Shown here piece by piece: positions 50,709-62,760 of a DNA stretch of 64,000 nucleotides. Numbering within the stretch: the stretch's first letter is position 1; each line of letters opens with the position of its first letter. Location: positions 496,001 to 560,000 of the forward strand of contig QEYB01001019.1 in NCBI GenBank assembly GCA_017562135.1, written 5' to 3'. Under the pieces are notes generated by a model, which saw only the letters and a program-made list of their open reading frames with translations, ran no database searches and had not been told where the DNA came from. This stretch comes from Dipylidium caninum (taxonomy: Eukaryota > Platyhelminthes > Cestoda > Cyclophyllidea > Dipylidiidae). Position numbers and translations under genes: made by a program.

Positions 50709-50717
50709 TTATATAAA
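50709..50717 (-). promoter_or_regulatory. Candidate TATA box of the Arf-like gene
   Basis: TTTATATAA on the minus strand, about 65 bp upstream of the start codon. This would place initiation about 35 bp before the ATG. The bases directly before the ATG (CTCTCAG) also resemble a splice acceptor, so a trans-spliced leader is an alternative. Confidence 0.35.
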
Positions 50718-50719
50718 CA

Positions 50720-53600
50720 ATAACATCAAGGTCGCTTCGTGATTGGTCAGCGTAATCACATTGTGCCCTGTGTTTAATGGTGTGGGAACCTCATGGTAGC
50801 CGTAATGATTGAGTGGAGTTGATAACGCATCACGTAAGACACCTTCAGAGCACTCACCTTCTCGGTGCATCATGCCACTTCATTAACAAATTGCGCATTT
50901 TATTTTCTAAGACTGTGGATTGAACCAAATCAGCTGTGTCCGGGGCTCCTTCAGTATTCCAGTCTGCCAGCCGAATGGACCATGGTCAACATATTTTCAG
51001 TGTATACTAACCACCAGGCTCTGCCCGCGGTGCAGGCGCAGTTGAGACACAATGCTATTCACGGTGAAAGAGATTGGGCCTGTCCACCTCTCGGGTGGAC
51101 GATTCCCATTCGTATGCGAGTAAAATACTCAATTCTTCCTTAATTGCACTCAATAGTAGCGTCCTTTTTGGCGGTAAACAGGGTGACAGAGTTGGGCAAC
51201 TGATAACCTGTTGATGACAAGTTGACTGATGTTGATGCTTATGAATGGCATTTTGTAAAATTAGCAAGCAAGAAGGCAAATTTGACGAGAGATGGATTGG
51301 TAAGTGGAGCACATTTAGAAAGTATAGCAACGGCTCCTTAACATGACACGAAAATGATTAAACCAGCTTTTCCTTGTTTCGGGGGAAACGAAAACCGCCA
51401 AGTTTGAAGCATTAGTCGAGTGGTTGGAATATAAACTTAACTATTGGTAAAATAAAAACTTCCGGCTGTTTTTCTGGGTTATTTTTTGAAGCCAAGGAGA
51501 ATCGGGTCAGTGGGAGGGACTTTCAAGCCTCGCAGTCATCCCAAGCACATTGACATGTCGACATGCAGGAAGTAGTTCACCGGCTTCCTCATCGAAACTA
51601 TCTGTCATCTGCTGTTCTCGTGGAGGAGCCGGAGATCCTACGCGGCCGAAGGGTATTCTGTCCAGAGAGAAGTCTATTGACGGTACGCAGACGTTATCTA
51701 CAGGAGGGTGGAAACGAGAGTCTGTTTAACTTAGCCTAATAGAATAACTGGCGCTTAACACGTCTAAGACCCACCCCGAGGAAATTCATCACCAGGTTAG
51801 TGTTCAGCTGCATTACCTTAAGCGACTTTCATCATGGGGAGGCAAGTAGGGGGGTTTTGAGGCGACAGAACGATCACTTTGGCCATAATCCTCCTGGGGA
51901 TTCTCTTGGAACGCAGACGCTCCTGGCTAAAAGTTATACCACGGAATGCAACGATAATTTTGGGAAAGCACTCCTCGTGTACATCTAATTCAGCTCTTCT
52001 CATATTCCTCCCAAAAGAGGTTATAAAAGGTAAATGTGGGTAACTGGAATATGCTCAGTAGAACCGAATTTCTCTTGGGCAGACACCTTTTTTCCCATTA
52101 TTTGTAAACTACGTACTCTAAACAGGACTCGCCTCCGGCCCCCTCCACCGAAAACAGTAAACTTGGACGAGGTCATTGTCACAGTCGTTGTAATCCGGAT
52201 GTTTGACTAACTTCTTTGGGGGAAGGGAGAGTCAAAAAGGACCGGTCGTTGGAAGGTGAAAGGTGTGTTTTTGTGATATAGACACACCCCCACTCCCCCC
52301 CCCTTGTCATATTATGATGAGTCAGCGATGCGGCTGTTAACTCGAACCCCCAAATCAAAGATTTTGAATTAGGCGATGTTCAATTGCCGATGACGTGGCG
52401 AATAATTTCTCGTAGAAAACTTCAGGGAAGAACTCATCCGACAGAGTAGCTGTCATCGATGTTGTAATAGTCTTGACATTGACATTCATGACTCCATAAA
52501 CGGGAATAAACATAAGATCATCGAAAGAAAAGAACATCCACAAAGTCATGACTCAGCGGTAAGGGGGATTGTAAAGACCGAGTAATTGAGCAGACGGAAT
52601 TGATTTGGTTAAAGTATACAATCGATTTATCGACTTTTGAGACGAGAGCACGGGAGACGGTGGCCGGTAACTGGGCCATCCAACCAGGGGAGGAGGCAAC
52701 TGAGCGGGCTGGGCGGGGCGGGGGGGGGGAGGGCGGCGAAGCGATGGCGACACGACACGCAGGTGGGGGGTTTGTTGTCCCCTCCGACATGTTAAATGCA
52801 CCGCGCCCCACTGGGAGGGCAATTTTTGCTCGTAAGGATTCAAAGTGCGAGGATGAAAAAGCATGATTTCCACTTTTTTTTACTGATTGCTGCTAATTAA
52901 ATAACACATACACTGCCCTTCTCACCCCTTGCGTTCGCATCGACTGCCATAAGTGTGTCTTTCACGCTTTTTTGCCTCTACCCAAAGAGACTTGTGTACG
53001 CTCTCTACTTGCATTCTCAACGCATGTGTTTTTCGCCTAATCAATGGCGGAAGAAGTCACGAAGCTGCCTACGTGTTCGCCGGAGTATCCGCACCAATTG
53101 ATAAATGCATCAGGTGTGGGTTAATATTAAGTGGCAAGTATGCCACCTTTGCTCGGTATGCCTACTGCATATCCATCAATTTGTGCCCAACTGTCTTCCC
53201 GTTTTTTTCAGGGTTTGTACTGCTCACTTTTCATTATTATTTCGTCGAAGAGTTAACAATGATTTGATTTCAGCTATTTGTAGGGCATAGGGGAATGGCG
53301 ATAATCATGACACTGTCCATTCAGTTTAGGAGTCTGATAAAATCACGGCTCATTCAAGGGCCACCCTTGTATACCATAGCGCTAAACTGGAGACTGCGGC
53401 TACAAACTCCTCTCCATTTTGTAATGCTGGATTTGGGAAGACGTCAGGACCAAGCACATCAAATTTTGCTAATCCTCCCCTTTCCTTTCTCACTACGGGG
53501 AATCAGAATGGTGTGCTCAGTAAATTCACTCAAATATTCAAGCCTTATAATCTGCGGTTTCGGTTGCATCACATATCAATAAGATTCATCCAACGGGTGC
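50720..53600. other. Interval without recognised genes
   Basis: No recognisable domain. It contains poly-C/poly-G tracts at about 52291-52308 and 52718-52733. A short plus-strand stretch near 50985-51015 (FSVYTNHQAL) weakly recalls the RNase H region of Ty3-type retroelements but lacks supporting context. Confidence 0.4.
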
Positions 53601-55246
53601 CTAAGACGCAGCACTTGATGGCAGTAACCTCTTCCAAACGAAGAAAAAAGAGCTAAGGCCCTTAGGTTGCCCTTAAACCGATTTGGATGAACCTCTCGGA
53701 GTTGCTCCCCCCCCCCTCCCCAAAAAAATCAAAGTGAGTTCTGAGTTTTGCTAGAGGCACCTTCTAGACAAAATACAAAATAACTGAGTTAGTGCTCCGA
53801 ACAGCAGTCAAAAGTCAAAGATTTGGACACTGGGTTGCCAAAATCAACCGAATGACGTGGACGTCGTAAAACCAAAGGTAATCTCGGTAACCGACGCCGG
53901 GGCTACATTTTACAAATCGTGTGCAGCGGAAGAAATAATGTTGTTTTACACGAAAATGAAAATCATGAAACAGGTAGGAAAATTCTCAAGAGCTCATGAC
54001 TACCAAATACTTTAGTGTATATTTTTGTTGAAATCCAATAAATGCGCAAGCTCCATTCAGATGTCGCGCCCAAAGATGTGTAGATTATCTCCAACCCAAA
54101 AGGGGTGGTTATTTTCTATCATGAGTTGAAAGGTGATAAAACTAGTGTTTCAAAATGATTCTTACATGTGGCTTTAATTCTAGCAGAATTGTAACACAAG
54201 TAAAAAGAAACCCGACACTGGTTGTAGCAGATTACTTCAAAGCGCAAGCAGAGTAGACTGAAAAAATTGAATTTTAAATAGCGAGGGCTCAATACCTAAA
54301 CGAAAAGCCAACCATCGTTAAGTCATATTCGAGAGCTGAAATCTCATTGAAGTGCACAAGAATTTTAAATTTGGGCAATGCACTCCAACGGAGCACAATC
54401 GCGACGGTAAGCATGTGAAAGATATCCCTGCCGACACGACTTGAGTGCAATCGTTTAAGTTACAGGAAAGTTTACGGGCGCAGAGTGTACTGCCTGCTCA
54501 GTCAAAGTTTTAGTGTCTTAGAGCCACAATGAATATGCGCATGGGCATTTTATCGAAGAAATCGTCGGCGATAAACTAATAATGAACCGCACCACAAATG
54601 CAACGGTCAACACTTTCAAGTATGAGATTTTATTAATAAGTCCTATATTCTGCATATGTCGCAAATCAAAACGCCCAGCAATATGGGGGTTTATCACGAA
54701 TCGTATTGCATTTTGCAAAAAGATATCCTAGTCCAATACATAGGGTATAAAGCTCAACTCACCTCGATTATTTTAAAGAAAATGCGTCTCCGATACTGAA
54801 TTGAGTCGGTGTGATGAAAGAAATGCGATAAAAATATGATGCGCGGAAAAGACCTTATTCTGAAAGAAGAAACGAGTATAATTCCGTGCGCGTGTTAATG
54901 GCGTCGACTAAATAAAATGACCCTATATGTCACGTTCAATAGAGACTTCGATTAACAATTAAGTTTCGTTAGATAAATTTGCACCTGGACAATATCACAT
55001 GCACATTTTGTGGTGGTTATTTATTCGGTATGATTGCCAAATTGCAGGTCGCTCCTGAAGGGACTTCAAATGATCTTCATTTTTAAAAACCTTGCTCGAT
55101 ATTACCTTATGATTGTTGTCTCAAAATTTAGTGAAATACAGTTTAGTGGGAATCTACTTAACAAGCCCAGCGCATATTCAAATAATCTCGCGACACTATT
55201 ATCACTTGTTTTAAACGCTCGTTTGTTCACTTGTTCTCTTAAGAAG
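53600..55246. promoter_or_regulatory. Upstream region of the FUBP-like gene
   Basis: The plus strand is A-rich from about 53.6 to 54.95 kb and turns T-rich at about 54.95-55.03 kb, close to the FUBP-like start. The flip resembles those at other transcription starts here and suggests initiation near 55.0 kb, possibly with a leftward transcript on the other side. No core motif is claimed. Confidence 0.35.
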
Positions 55247-57957
55247 ATGTCGCACAATGACGCGTACGAGACTGCTATTGAGCGTGCTAAATTGGTACGA
55301 TACTTGCGAGTTATATGCTTTAGGTCGTTTCAAAATTTTCAGCACCTGATGATGCACAAGCAAATGGGTCATATGCGGGAAGCAAGAGACCAGCTGACTC
55401 CATGAATCAGTACTCATCGGCTGAAAAACGTCCCTACACGGACAAGGCTGCCGCGGCCGCCCACGAGGCCGCTGCACGATTAAGTCAAAAACTTACGGGG
55501 GGTGGGATGCCTCCGGTTCAACAAAACATGCCTGTGCGTCAGATTACCACAGAGACTACTATACCAGATCGTTTTGTTGGTCTAGGTACCTCGTTCTTTA
55601 AATATTAATCTGCTTTAGTTATTGGTAAAAAAGGCGAGCAAATCACGACTCTGCAAAATGAATCTAACTGTAAGGTGCAAATATCTCAAGGTGAGTTTTT
55701 ACTTAGTTTTTGATATCCATTAGAGGGTGGTCGCCCGGAACGGGTCGTTACCTTGACAGGAACTCCACAACAAGTAGCGTAAGTTTCGAAGCGTTAATGA
55801 GGTGCACCTTCATAGACATGCCAAACAACTCCTTAATGATATTATTGATCGGGCCGAAAAGTCAGGAATGGGTGGCCAACCCTCCCCTCCAACCTATCAA
55901 CATATGCCCAATCCGAGCGTCTATGCACCAAGTGGACCAATATCAACTGTCGAAATGATGATTCCAGGCTCCAAAGCTGGTTTAGTTATAGGCAAAAATG
56001 GTGAAACAATCAAACAGCTTCAAGAAGAAAATGGGGTTAAAATGGTCCTTATACAACAGAGTAGTGCACCAACTGTAGAGGATAAGCCACTACGCATAAC
56101 TGGTGATCCAGCTCGCATCGAGAGGGTTAAGGCACTCGTGATCGAGATAATTACGGTAACTTCGTTATCCCCCTCTTACGTTTTTTATAGCGCGGCCGAG
56201 TGGGAAATTTGTCTGAGAATGCGGAGATTACTCGTTATGCTGTTCCTGCCGAAAAGGCTGGTCTGGTCATCGGCAAGGGTGGAGATTCGATAAAGGAAAT
56301 CTGTCGAGTCAGTGGAGCTCATGTTGGATTTCGAAGGAGCCCCCTCCAGATCCATCGATCAAGATTTTCAACATTCGTGGCAATCCTAATGAAATCGAAC
56401 AAGCTATAAGGTGATTATTTATAAATAGTTCACTATGTTCCGGGCGCGTTAATTCGCTTTAACGGTATTAACGGGAATTTCAGCATTCGTATTTTAACCG
56501 TCGTAGATTATCTAAACCCTTTCCGAGAACCGTGTTCGTACTAGGGTACACTATCAACTACCTCCTTGCTTTTTCTTTTGATTTTATATTTACATTATAT
56601 TCTTGTATTATTGCGCGCTGACTCTACCGAAACGGGTCATATAAACTTAGTTCTGCTGATTATTTAGACATGATTGGTAAGTTACGTACTTGGCACATTT
56701 CTTTTGGCCCGGATGAGATTAGGTAACAGGTTTCCTTATGCTTGTTTCTTAACCGGCGCCATTTTCGTTTTCATTGTTCTTCATATATTTGGTGAATATC
56801 CTGCTCCCCTATAAACAATTACCATGCCTTCGAATAACTGAATATGTCTGGGCTGCCACAACTTCATCATCACTAAAGAATGATCTCTGAGCGCGCCGGT
56901 ATCCCTATCTCAAGGCCGACTTCTGGATCGACCTCCAACCTCTGGGGACAGCTCGGTTACGGCCAATCAGGTAAGAGGCTCATCTTTTCGTAGGTTCACC
57001 ACAAAGTAAGTGGTTGAGCCGACTACCATCACTAGGTCAAGAGGGAGCTGAACGAGCAGAAAATATCGCGCTGACAGACTACTCTTAACCTTTGGACGGA
57101 ATTCTACCGTCATAAACCTCTTGCAGGTTTGATTTCCACTTATTGACTTCTCGTCAATTTATTATACGTGTCTGTTGCACTGGTTCTTCCCTATTGTACA
57201 TTACATTAATCGTGCCCATAACCTTGTTATTGTCCATCTGTTTCCACCATATGCACCTGAATTTCGCCGGTGAAGAGAAGTCTTGTTTGGGACTATCATT
57301 CTTAGATAGTGGAAGGGTCAGTACGTTGATACTGCTTTTGTTTCATTGTCTTATCTTTTGTGATCCTTTCAGATTGGAGCTCCAGCATGCCGGCCCCAAC
57401 GTTTAATCCTCACACAGGGCAACCCGATTATAGCGCTGCGTGGATTGAGTATTACCGTAGACAAGGCATGCATGAGTACGCTGACATGATTCAACGACAG
57501 GCTCAACAGCAGTTTCAGCAATATCAACAGGCTTCTGGTCCATCTTCTCAGCCCGGTCCCACTCCTACCGGGGTTGCTCCAGTATCACATCCAAGTCAAA
57601 CCGGTCAGCAGTCGGGTGCGCACTCAACCGCCCAGCAGGGCGGACCACAATCGTCTGGTGGTTACCCGGGTGATCCCAACCAACAGGTATTTTGTGCAAT
57701 TAGCTGTCACTCGATTAATTCTTAGAGAGATATCAAGGGTGGTCTATTTGTGTTACCAGAGTGATTATAGCCAATGGCAACAGTGGCAGCAGTGGCAAGC
57801 GTGGCAGGCATGGCACCAACAACAACAGCAGCAACAGCAAACACATGGTAGCGGCGGGGGTGCCGGTGGTTCTAGCGCGCCGGGCGGCATTCCCCCACCT
57901 CAACCACCCCAGGGAGGTTCTGCGCCTTCGAGCGGTTCTCAGCAACCTCATCATTAA
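55247..57957 (+). CDS. FUBP: FUBP/KHSRP-type KH-domain RNA/ssDNA-binding protein
   Basis: Family role: binds AU-rich RNA or single-stranded regulatory DNA to control transcription, splicing and mRNA decay. Exons: 55247-55294, 55324-55585, 55619-55690, 55724-55778, 55816-56155, 56191-56410, 56879-56970, 57373-57686, 57760-57957. The first five introns are 29, 33, 33, 37 and 35 nt. Domains (of about 533 residues): N-terminal DAYETAIERAKL; KH1 about 95-150 (VIGKKGEQITTLQ); KH2 about 185-255 (GLVIGKNGETIKQLQEENG, then PLRITGDP); KH3 about 270-335 (GLVIGKGGDSIKEI, then KIFNIRGNP); the FUBP C-terminal motif QPDYSAAWIEYYRRQG near 380; then a Gln/Trp repeat and Gly/Pro-rich tail. The family norm is four KH domains; here the one between KH2 and the last is absent. 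Exon 6 carries a frameshift at about 56318-56337: total coding length is 1601 nt, one short of a whole number of codons. Confidence 0.92.
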
Positions 57958-58082
57958 ACACGGCATCATTTCGCTTTCCTTGATGTTGTGTCTTGTTGTG
58001 CTCGGCTTACTGCACGCCTCCCAGTCCATCGTGACCTCGCTTACTGGTTTAAGTTGTGCTCATTCCTCCCCCTCCCCATTTT

Positions 58083-58088
58083 AATAAA
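58083..58088 (+). terminator. Polyadenylation signal of the FUBP-like gene
   Basis: AATAAA 126 nt downstream of the stop codon, following a T-rich 3' UTR. Confidence 0.6.
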
Positions 58089-60080
58089 TACTATGGGTGC
58101 GATTGGAAGTTGACGTAAATGCGGTTGATTTGTGGGGCGGTTGTCGATGATCTCCAACTCTGTCCATCAAGAGGCGGGTCGTGGTCAAGGAAATTCATCA
58201 AGGGGTGTACTCGCTGCCCCTGGGGTGGTTACTCGGCATGATACTCCGTCGGCACTGTTAGGGTATGTCAGGTTTCTGCCCGTGAAAAGACTGAAGAGCA
58301 CAGAAGGGACGAGGATGGGTTTTGACTAGGCAGATGGGAGTGTACATGTGTGTGCGCTTGGCGGAGTGCCTCCTGTCAAGTATTTTCGAAGTTTCCTCCG
58401 GGCGAGTGGTAGTTGTAGTTGTGAACGATCTTGTAATGGCCTTCACTGATCGTCATGGCACCGTCGGGTGGCGATCCGGAGGGAAAAGACCCGCGGAAGA
58501 AGCACTCTTTGTCCCCGTTCTGCTCCGGATTCGTGTCGAAGTTGTCGGGAGCCCCGCCTCGGTGGTGCCCCGTTGGCTTGAGAAACACATTACAATTTAA
58601 AGTGGGTTGGTTTGATGACTTTTTTAATCCCGAGTGTAGTGAGGCTCAGGATTTTTTTCGGCGGTGAAATAGACCGACTCTTTTCGGCGTAAGTTCATAT
58701 TTATCCCCTCAGATATTGTGCTATTTCGAGCAAAACTGTTTGTCTGAGCAGACTCACCTGTGCCAAGAGTGGGCGATACGCCGCCTGTCTGTCACACCTC
58801 TTTTTTCCGCGTTTTCTCTTCTGTATCGCCTCCTTTTTCATCGAAAGAGGACGATTTACCTAAAATGGTATCAGGGTAGGAGCACTCAATCCTACTATAC
58901 GATTTCGTATGGCGTTCTTCACCCAAACTTTCATTCCCAGTTAGTGCTGATTCGAAATATACTTGCCGCATTAAAATATCGTGAAAATTTTTCAAATCAG
59001 CCTTTATTGAGAGGAAGGAGAAGAGCAAAACCCGCTTTATTTCGCGTCGAATGTCTGACTGAGTACGGACGCGAATCCCAAGGTCACTCGGATCATGTCA
59101 CGGTGAATGTATTTTAAAAAATGGCTGAAATTCGTGATATTCGGGGAATTTGAGAAAAGTGTCAAGGACGTGCTCTCATGCTCGTCCAGTGTTTGTCCTG
59201 ACGTTTGTCTTAATGTGCTTTGAGGTGTGATTGGCCTGACGTGCCCGAACTCTTCCAAGAGCGGTCCCAGCCCCGGTCGCGTCAAATCACCTCTGGGGTC
59301 CGAGTGTCATGAGTCTTCGCCCGATTCAACTGTCATCCACGAGGGGGAGGAAGGCAGAATCCCCTCCACGGACTTTGGGAGCAGAAAATGCGTGCGCTTC
59401 CGGTAGACGAAAGATTTGGCGTCAATCGCGTTGAGGTGTGAATTGGGGAGGGTGAACCGGATATGCCACTGGCATCGCTACACGGTTTCGAGATTTTTCA
59501 TCCTAACAAGTTGGCACTACGTAGTACGACTGAAAATTCTCCTCACAGTTGGTCTATGGAGGCCAAAATGCAACCGATGAGTGCGTCTCAAGCCTCTTTA
59601 AGTCGTGTTAAACCGGTTGAAGAGCTCCGCGACAACGTTTATCGAGTACCATTCACTGACATGTCAGAGACGTGAGCTTATTGCCACTGCGGCGACCAGT
59701 GTTGTCCAAGCTCCACCTTTACGCCTGAATGGATGAGGAAACAGGCGAAGAGTGTGAGGAAAAGTAGGAGAAAGCTCCAAACAGTACGAGAAAGGGCCTC
59801 GTGGGCACTTCTGCTGGATCCGATCAAATGCAACTTGGTGGATCTGTGGGATTTCATCCATATCGTGGACACTAATGTCGCGCTTCCCCAAAAGTCCCTT
59901 CTTATTTAACTCTCGGCCAACAATTTGTATACGCGAGCCAACTTCTTCCCGTAGAACGACCGGAACGACTCCCTTCCTCTCCCCTCCTTGGCTTCTACTC
60001 CACTTTCCCAGCCTGTGTTTACTCAGTCACCAAGTTGATTTTACGGAACTGGGCGGTTTGCACGTCATTGAAAGTCTTTT

Positions 60081-60674
60081 TTGGCATTCGTGCCTTGTTT
60101 AGTGGCGCAGAGTCCGACCACCGGATGGAGGACGTGGAATAACCTCCTGCCTCTTTGTGAGCAATTTAATTCTGATCTAGTTAATCCCAGTTCTCACCTT
60201 GTGCAATTTAAAGTAGAGACCACAGGCATTGCAGACTGGTTCGCCTTCGGAGTTTCTTCGCCACAAGGTGGTTGCCGATGTTTGGCAGTTGGCGCAGACT
60301 GTGACCCGCTCGGGTTTACGACAGGAGTACGCCAACATGCCGAGCTGCAATTCAAGCGGGAGGTAAGGCAGTCGGCCATTTATGCCATCATCCCATATGG
60401 AAATTTGCTGGGAGGAAGTAGCTGTGGACTGAGTCGCTCCTCGTGCATAAAAACCGACCGTCTGGCGGGCAAACCGGCATCCCAGGATGAAAAAATACCA
60501 ACAGATGGAGTTGGAGGCGGAGTGGGAGTGGGAGAGGAGGACTTGTGGATAAATGTTCTAACATATGTTATTTTGGGGGCGTTTTCGTGCGGAGGCTACA
60601 ACTACAAACTCATCTACGCCTTAATTAACCGCGTAAAAAGTGGGTTTTTCTTTGACTGGCTACTCCGGGACTGA
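60081..60674 (+). CDS. Hypothetical open frame of 197 codons
   Basis: The longest stop-free frame in the right-hand end, with a hydrophobic stretch near its C-terminus ([20 protein letters not shown]) that could be a membrane segment. The frame is Cys- and Gly-rich in the middle. No family similarity, polyadenylation signal or splice sites were identified; a chance frame is quite possible. Confidence 0.2.
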   Translation: MAFVPCLVAQSPTTGWRTWNNLLPLCEQFNSDLVNPSSHLVQFKVETTGIADWFAFGVSSPQGGCRCLAVGADCDPLGFTTGVRQHAELQFKREVRQSAIYAIIPYGNLLGGSSCGLSRSSCIKTDRLAGKPASQDEKIPTDGVGGGVGVGEEDLWINVLTYVILGAFSCGGYNYKLIYALINRVKSGFFFDWLLRD

Positions 60675-62735
60675 GGTCAACTTAATACATCGCGCCTCCG
60701 CCTCGTGGACGAAAATCCGGGCAGACGATTGGTCGACGCTTCTTGTCCGCCGCTCAGATCTCATCTTTTGCGCCTCTCACCTTCTGAGTGAAATTCCTCC
60801 TCCCCAACCCATGCTTTTTGAACCCGAGACGCTTTATTTCTAGTGAATGGCTGACAGCACGTCTTCAGTTCTCTCTGGAACTAACGGAAACGGAAGTCTT
60901 GACAAGAAGCGTGGGCCTTGTATTGCGTTAAGTAACTAGCCCTGCTACAACGCTTTATTTGGCAAATTGAAGATAATTCCTTTTAATTCCGTATTGCAGC
61001 ATTAAGGTTGTGGCTTTTGTACCAATGGCAACTCTGCATACTGCCCATGTACATTATGTCTTGAGAAAGTAAGCAAAATTCAGTAGAATTAGTGATTCAA
61101 CCAGCCCAAATGATTGTGCTTGAGTTAGGGAATTTTACGTGTGGAAGAGCTTAATTCCACGAGAGCACATTGCGGCAAATGCTCTCGACGGCCCAAGTAG
61201 CCTCGGCGCAACCTCGTCCACTTTCGGCAGGAAGTGCCTTCATCACCACTACGTCACAAGTCAACTTGGCATTGTTGCCAATGGAACCGTCAACCCGAGG
61301 ACTTGTTCTCCCCGCTCGACGGATAGCGGCGACACTCTGGCGGCGGTCGTGGTGAAATTAGCTACCTGCTAACAGTTTTCCTCCAGGAGACGGGGCCAAA
61401 TTCCATCACATGTTTGCGTGAGGAGGTGTTTCACTGGCACTGGTTCCAAAATAGAAACGCCACACAATCGACGCTTCCCGATATGTGAGGAAGATCTTTT
61501 TGCAGTCCCCTAAGAAGCACACATTCGACACATTCTCACCAATTCCCAGGCGCCGAGGTCCTTTTTTAGTGGCTTGTTGGAGACCGGCCAGAAGAGGAAC
61601 GGCGAGACGTCGGAGCAATTTGGTTCCGGCGTGGACCCCGTCACTCTTTCGGGGCGCCAACAGTTGGCCTCTTTGAACTCGCCCTGCTTCACTTCTGCAT
61701 CCTCCAGTCGTCCCGTTGCCGCCAAAGCCGTGCCGTTTGGAGACACTTTAATAAACAGGTACTAAAATAGGCGCATCATTTACACGAAACAGGCGGTGTG
61801 TTCGCCAAATTTATTGCGTGGTTCTTCTATCAGGGACTCGGACGCTTCCGATGTTGTCAGTCCAAGTGTGTCAACCCGCATTCGTTCAGCCGTCTGGCCC
61901 GACTTCGTATGGCTCTTCACTTCAGTGGTAAGGGGAATTTGGGGAGAAAATATGCTACCCATTTTACACATGGCAACAGAGACGGTGGTTGTGGGTGAGA
62001 ACATGCTCTCCGACAACGACCGCACGACGCTGAGTTTGGAGATGAAAACATGATTTTTGCACTCATGAATAAAGTCGTTTCAGGTAGTTTTCCAATTTGA
62101 TATCGCCTCCACTCTCGTTACATGGCAATGCAATACTAAAAATAATATCCTTAGTCTTTCGGTTGTAGGTCTGTGTCCGTGGGCTGACTTTTCTCGGTCA
62201 GTTGGGGGCAAGCTGACTGAGAAAGCCAAAGAACGATGAGGAGACAGGACATAGCAGATGGGAGACTCACGCTTTTCCTGTTACTTGCCTCCAGATTCCA
62301 TCCGTTTTCGCCCAATCTCGTGGAACAAACCGCATTTGGATGTAAAGAACTTAGGGGAAGGTTGGCACAGTAGAAATGGCAAATATCCGACCATTGTGGA
62401 CGATCCTTTTCCGAAATGCTACACGTTTGTTTTTCAGTCCAGTCGCAGGAGCGAAGCACCCTCTGCCCCATTAAATTCATGCTACCCTTCCTACCAGACA
62501 TCTTATTGCCGCAGTTCAAGAGAAAAGTGTATATCTGATTCGTTTAAAATCGTCACCATTTGCCTTTACGGACCGAAAGGACTCTCCGTCAACTATGCCA
62601 CCTTCACCACGCATTGTCTTGATGGCACTGGCTCGGTTCTCCGTCTCCTTCGCCGATGGAGTCCACTCTTACTGGACTGTGACAAATTTTAAGTCACCTC
62701 GAGTCTGTCGTGGTAGCTGAGACTGATAATTGCCT

Positions 62736-62760
62736 GCCTCCTCCTCCTCCTCCTCCTCCC
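62736..62760. repeat. (CCT)n trinucleotide repeat
   Basis: About eight CCT/CTC units in the gene-poor right end. Confidence 0.85.

Noticed and set aside
50980..51060. Ty3-like RNase H fragment (FSVYTNHQAL)
   Set aside because: Only about ten residues look right and the flanking frames show no reverse transcriptase or integrase motif.
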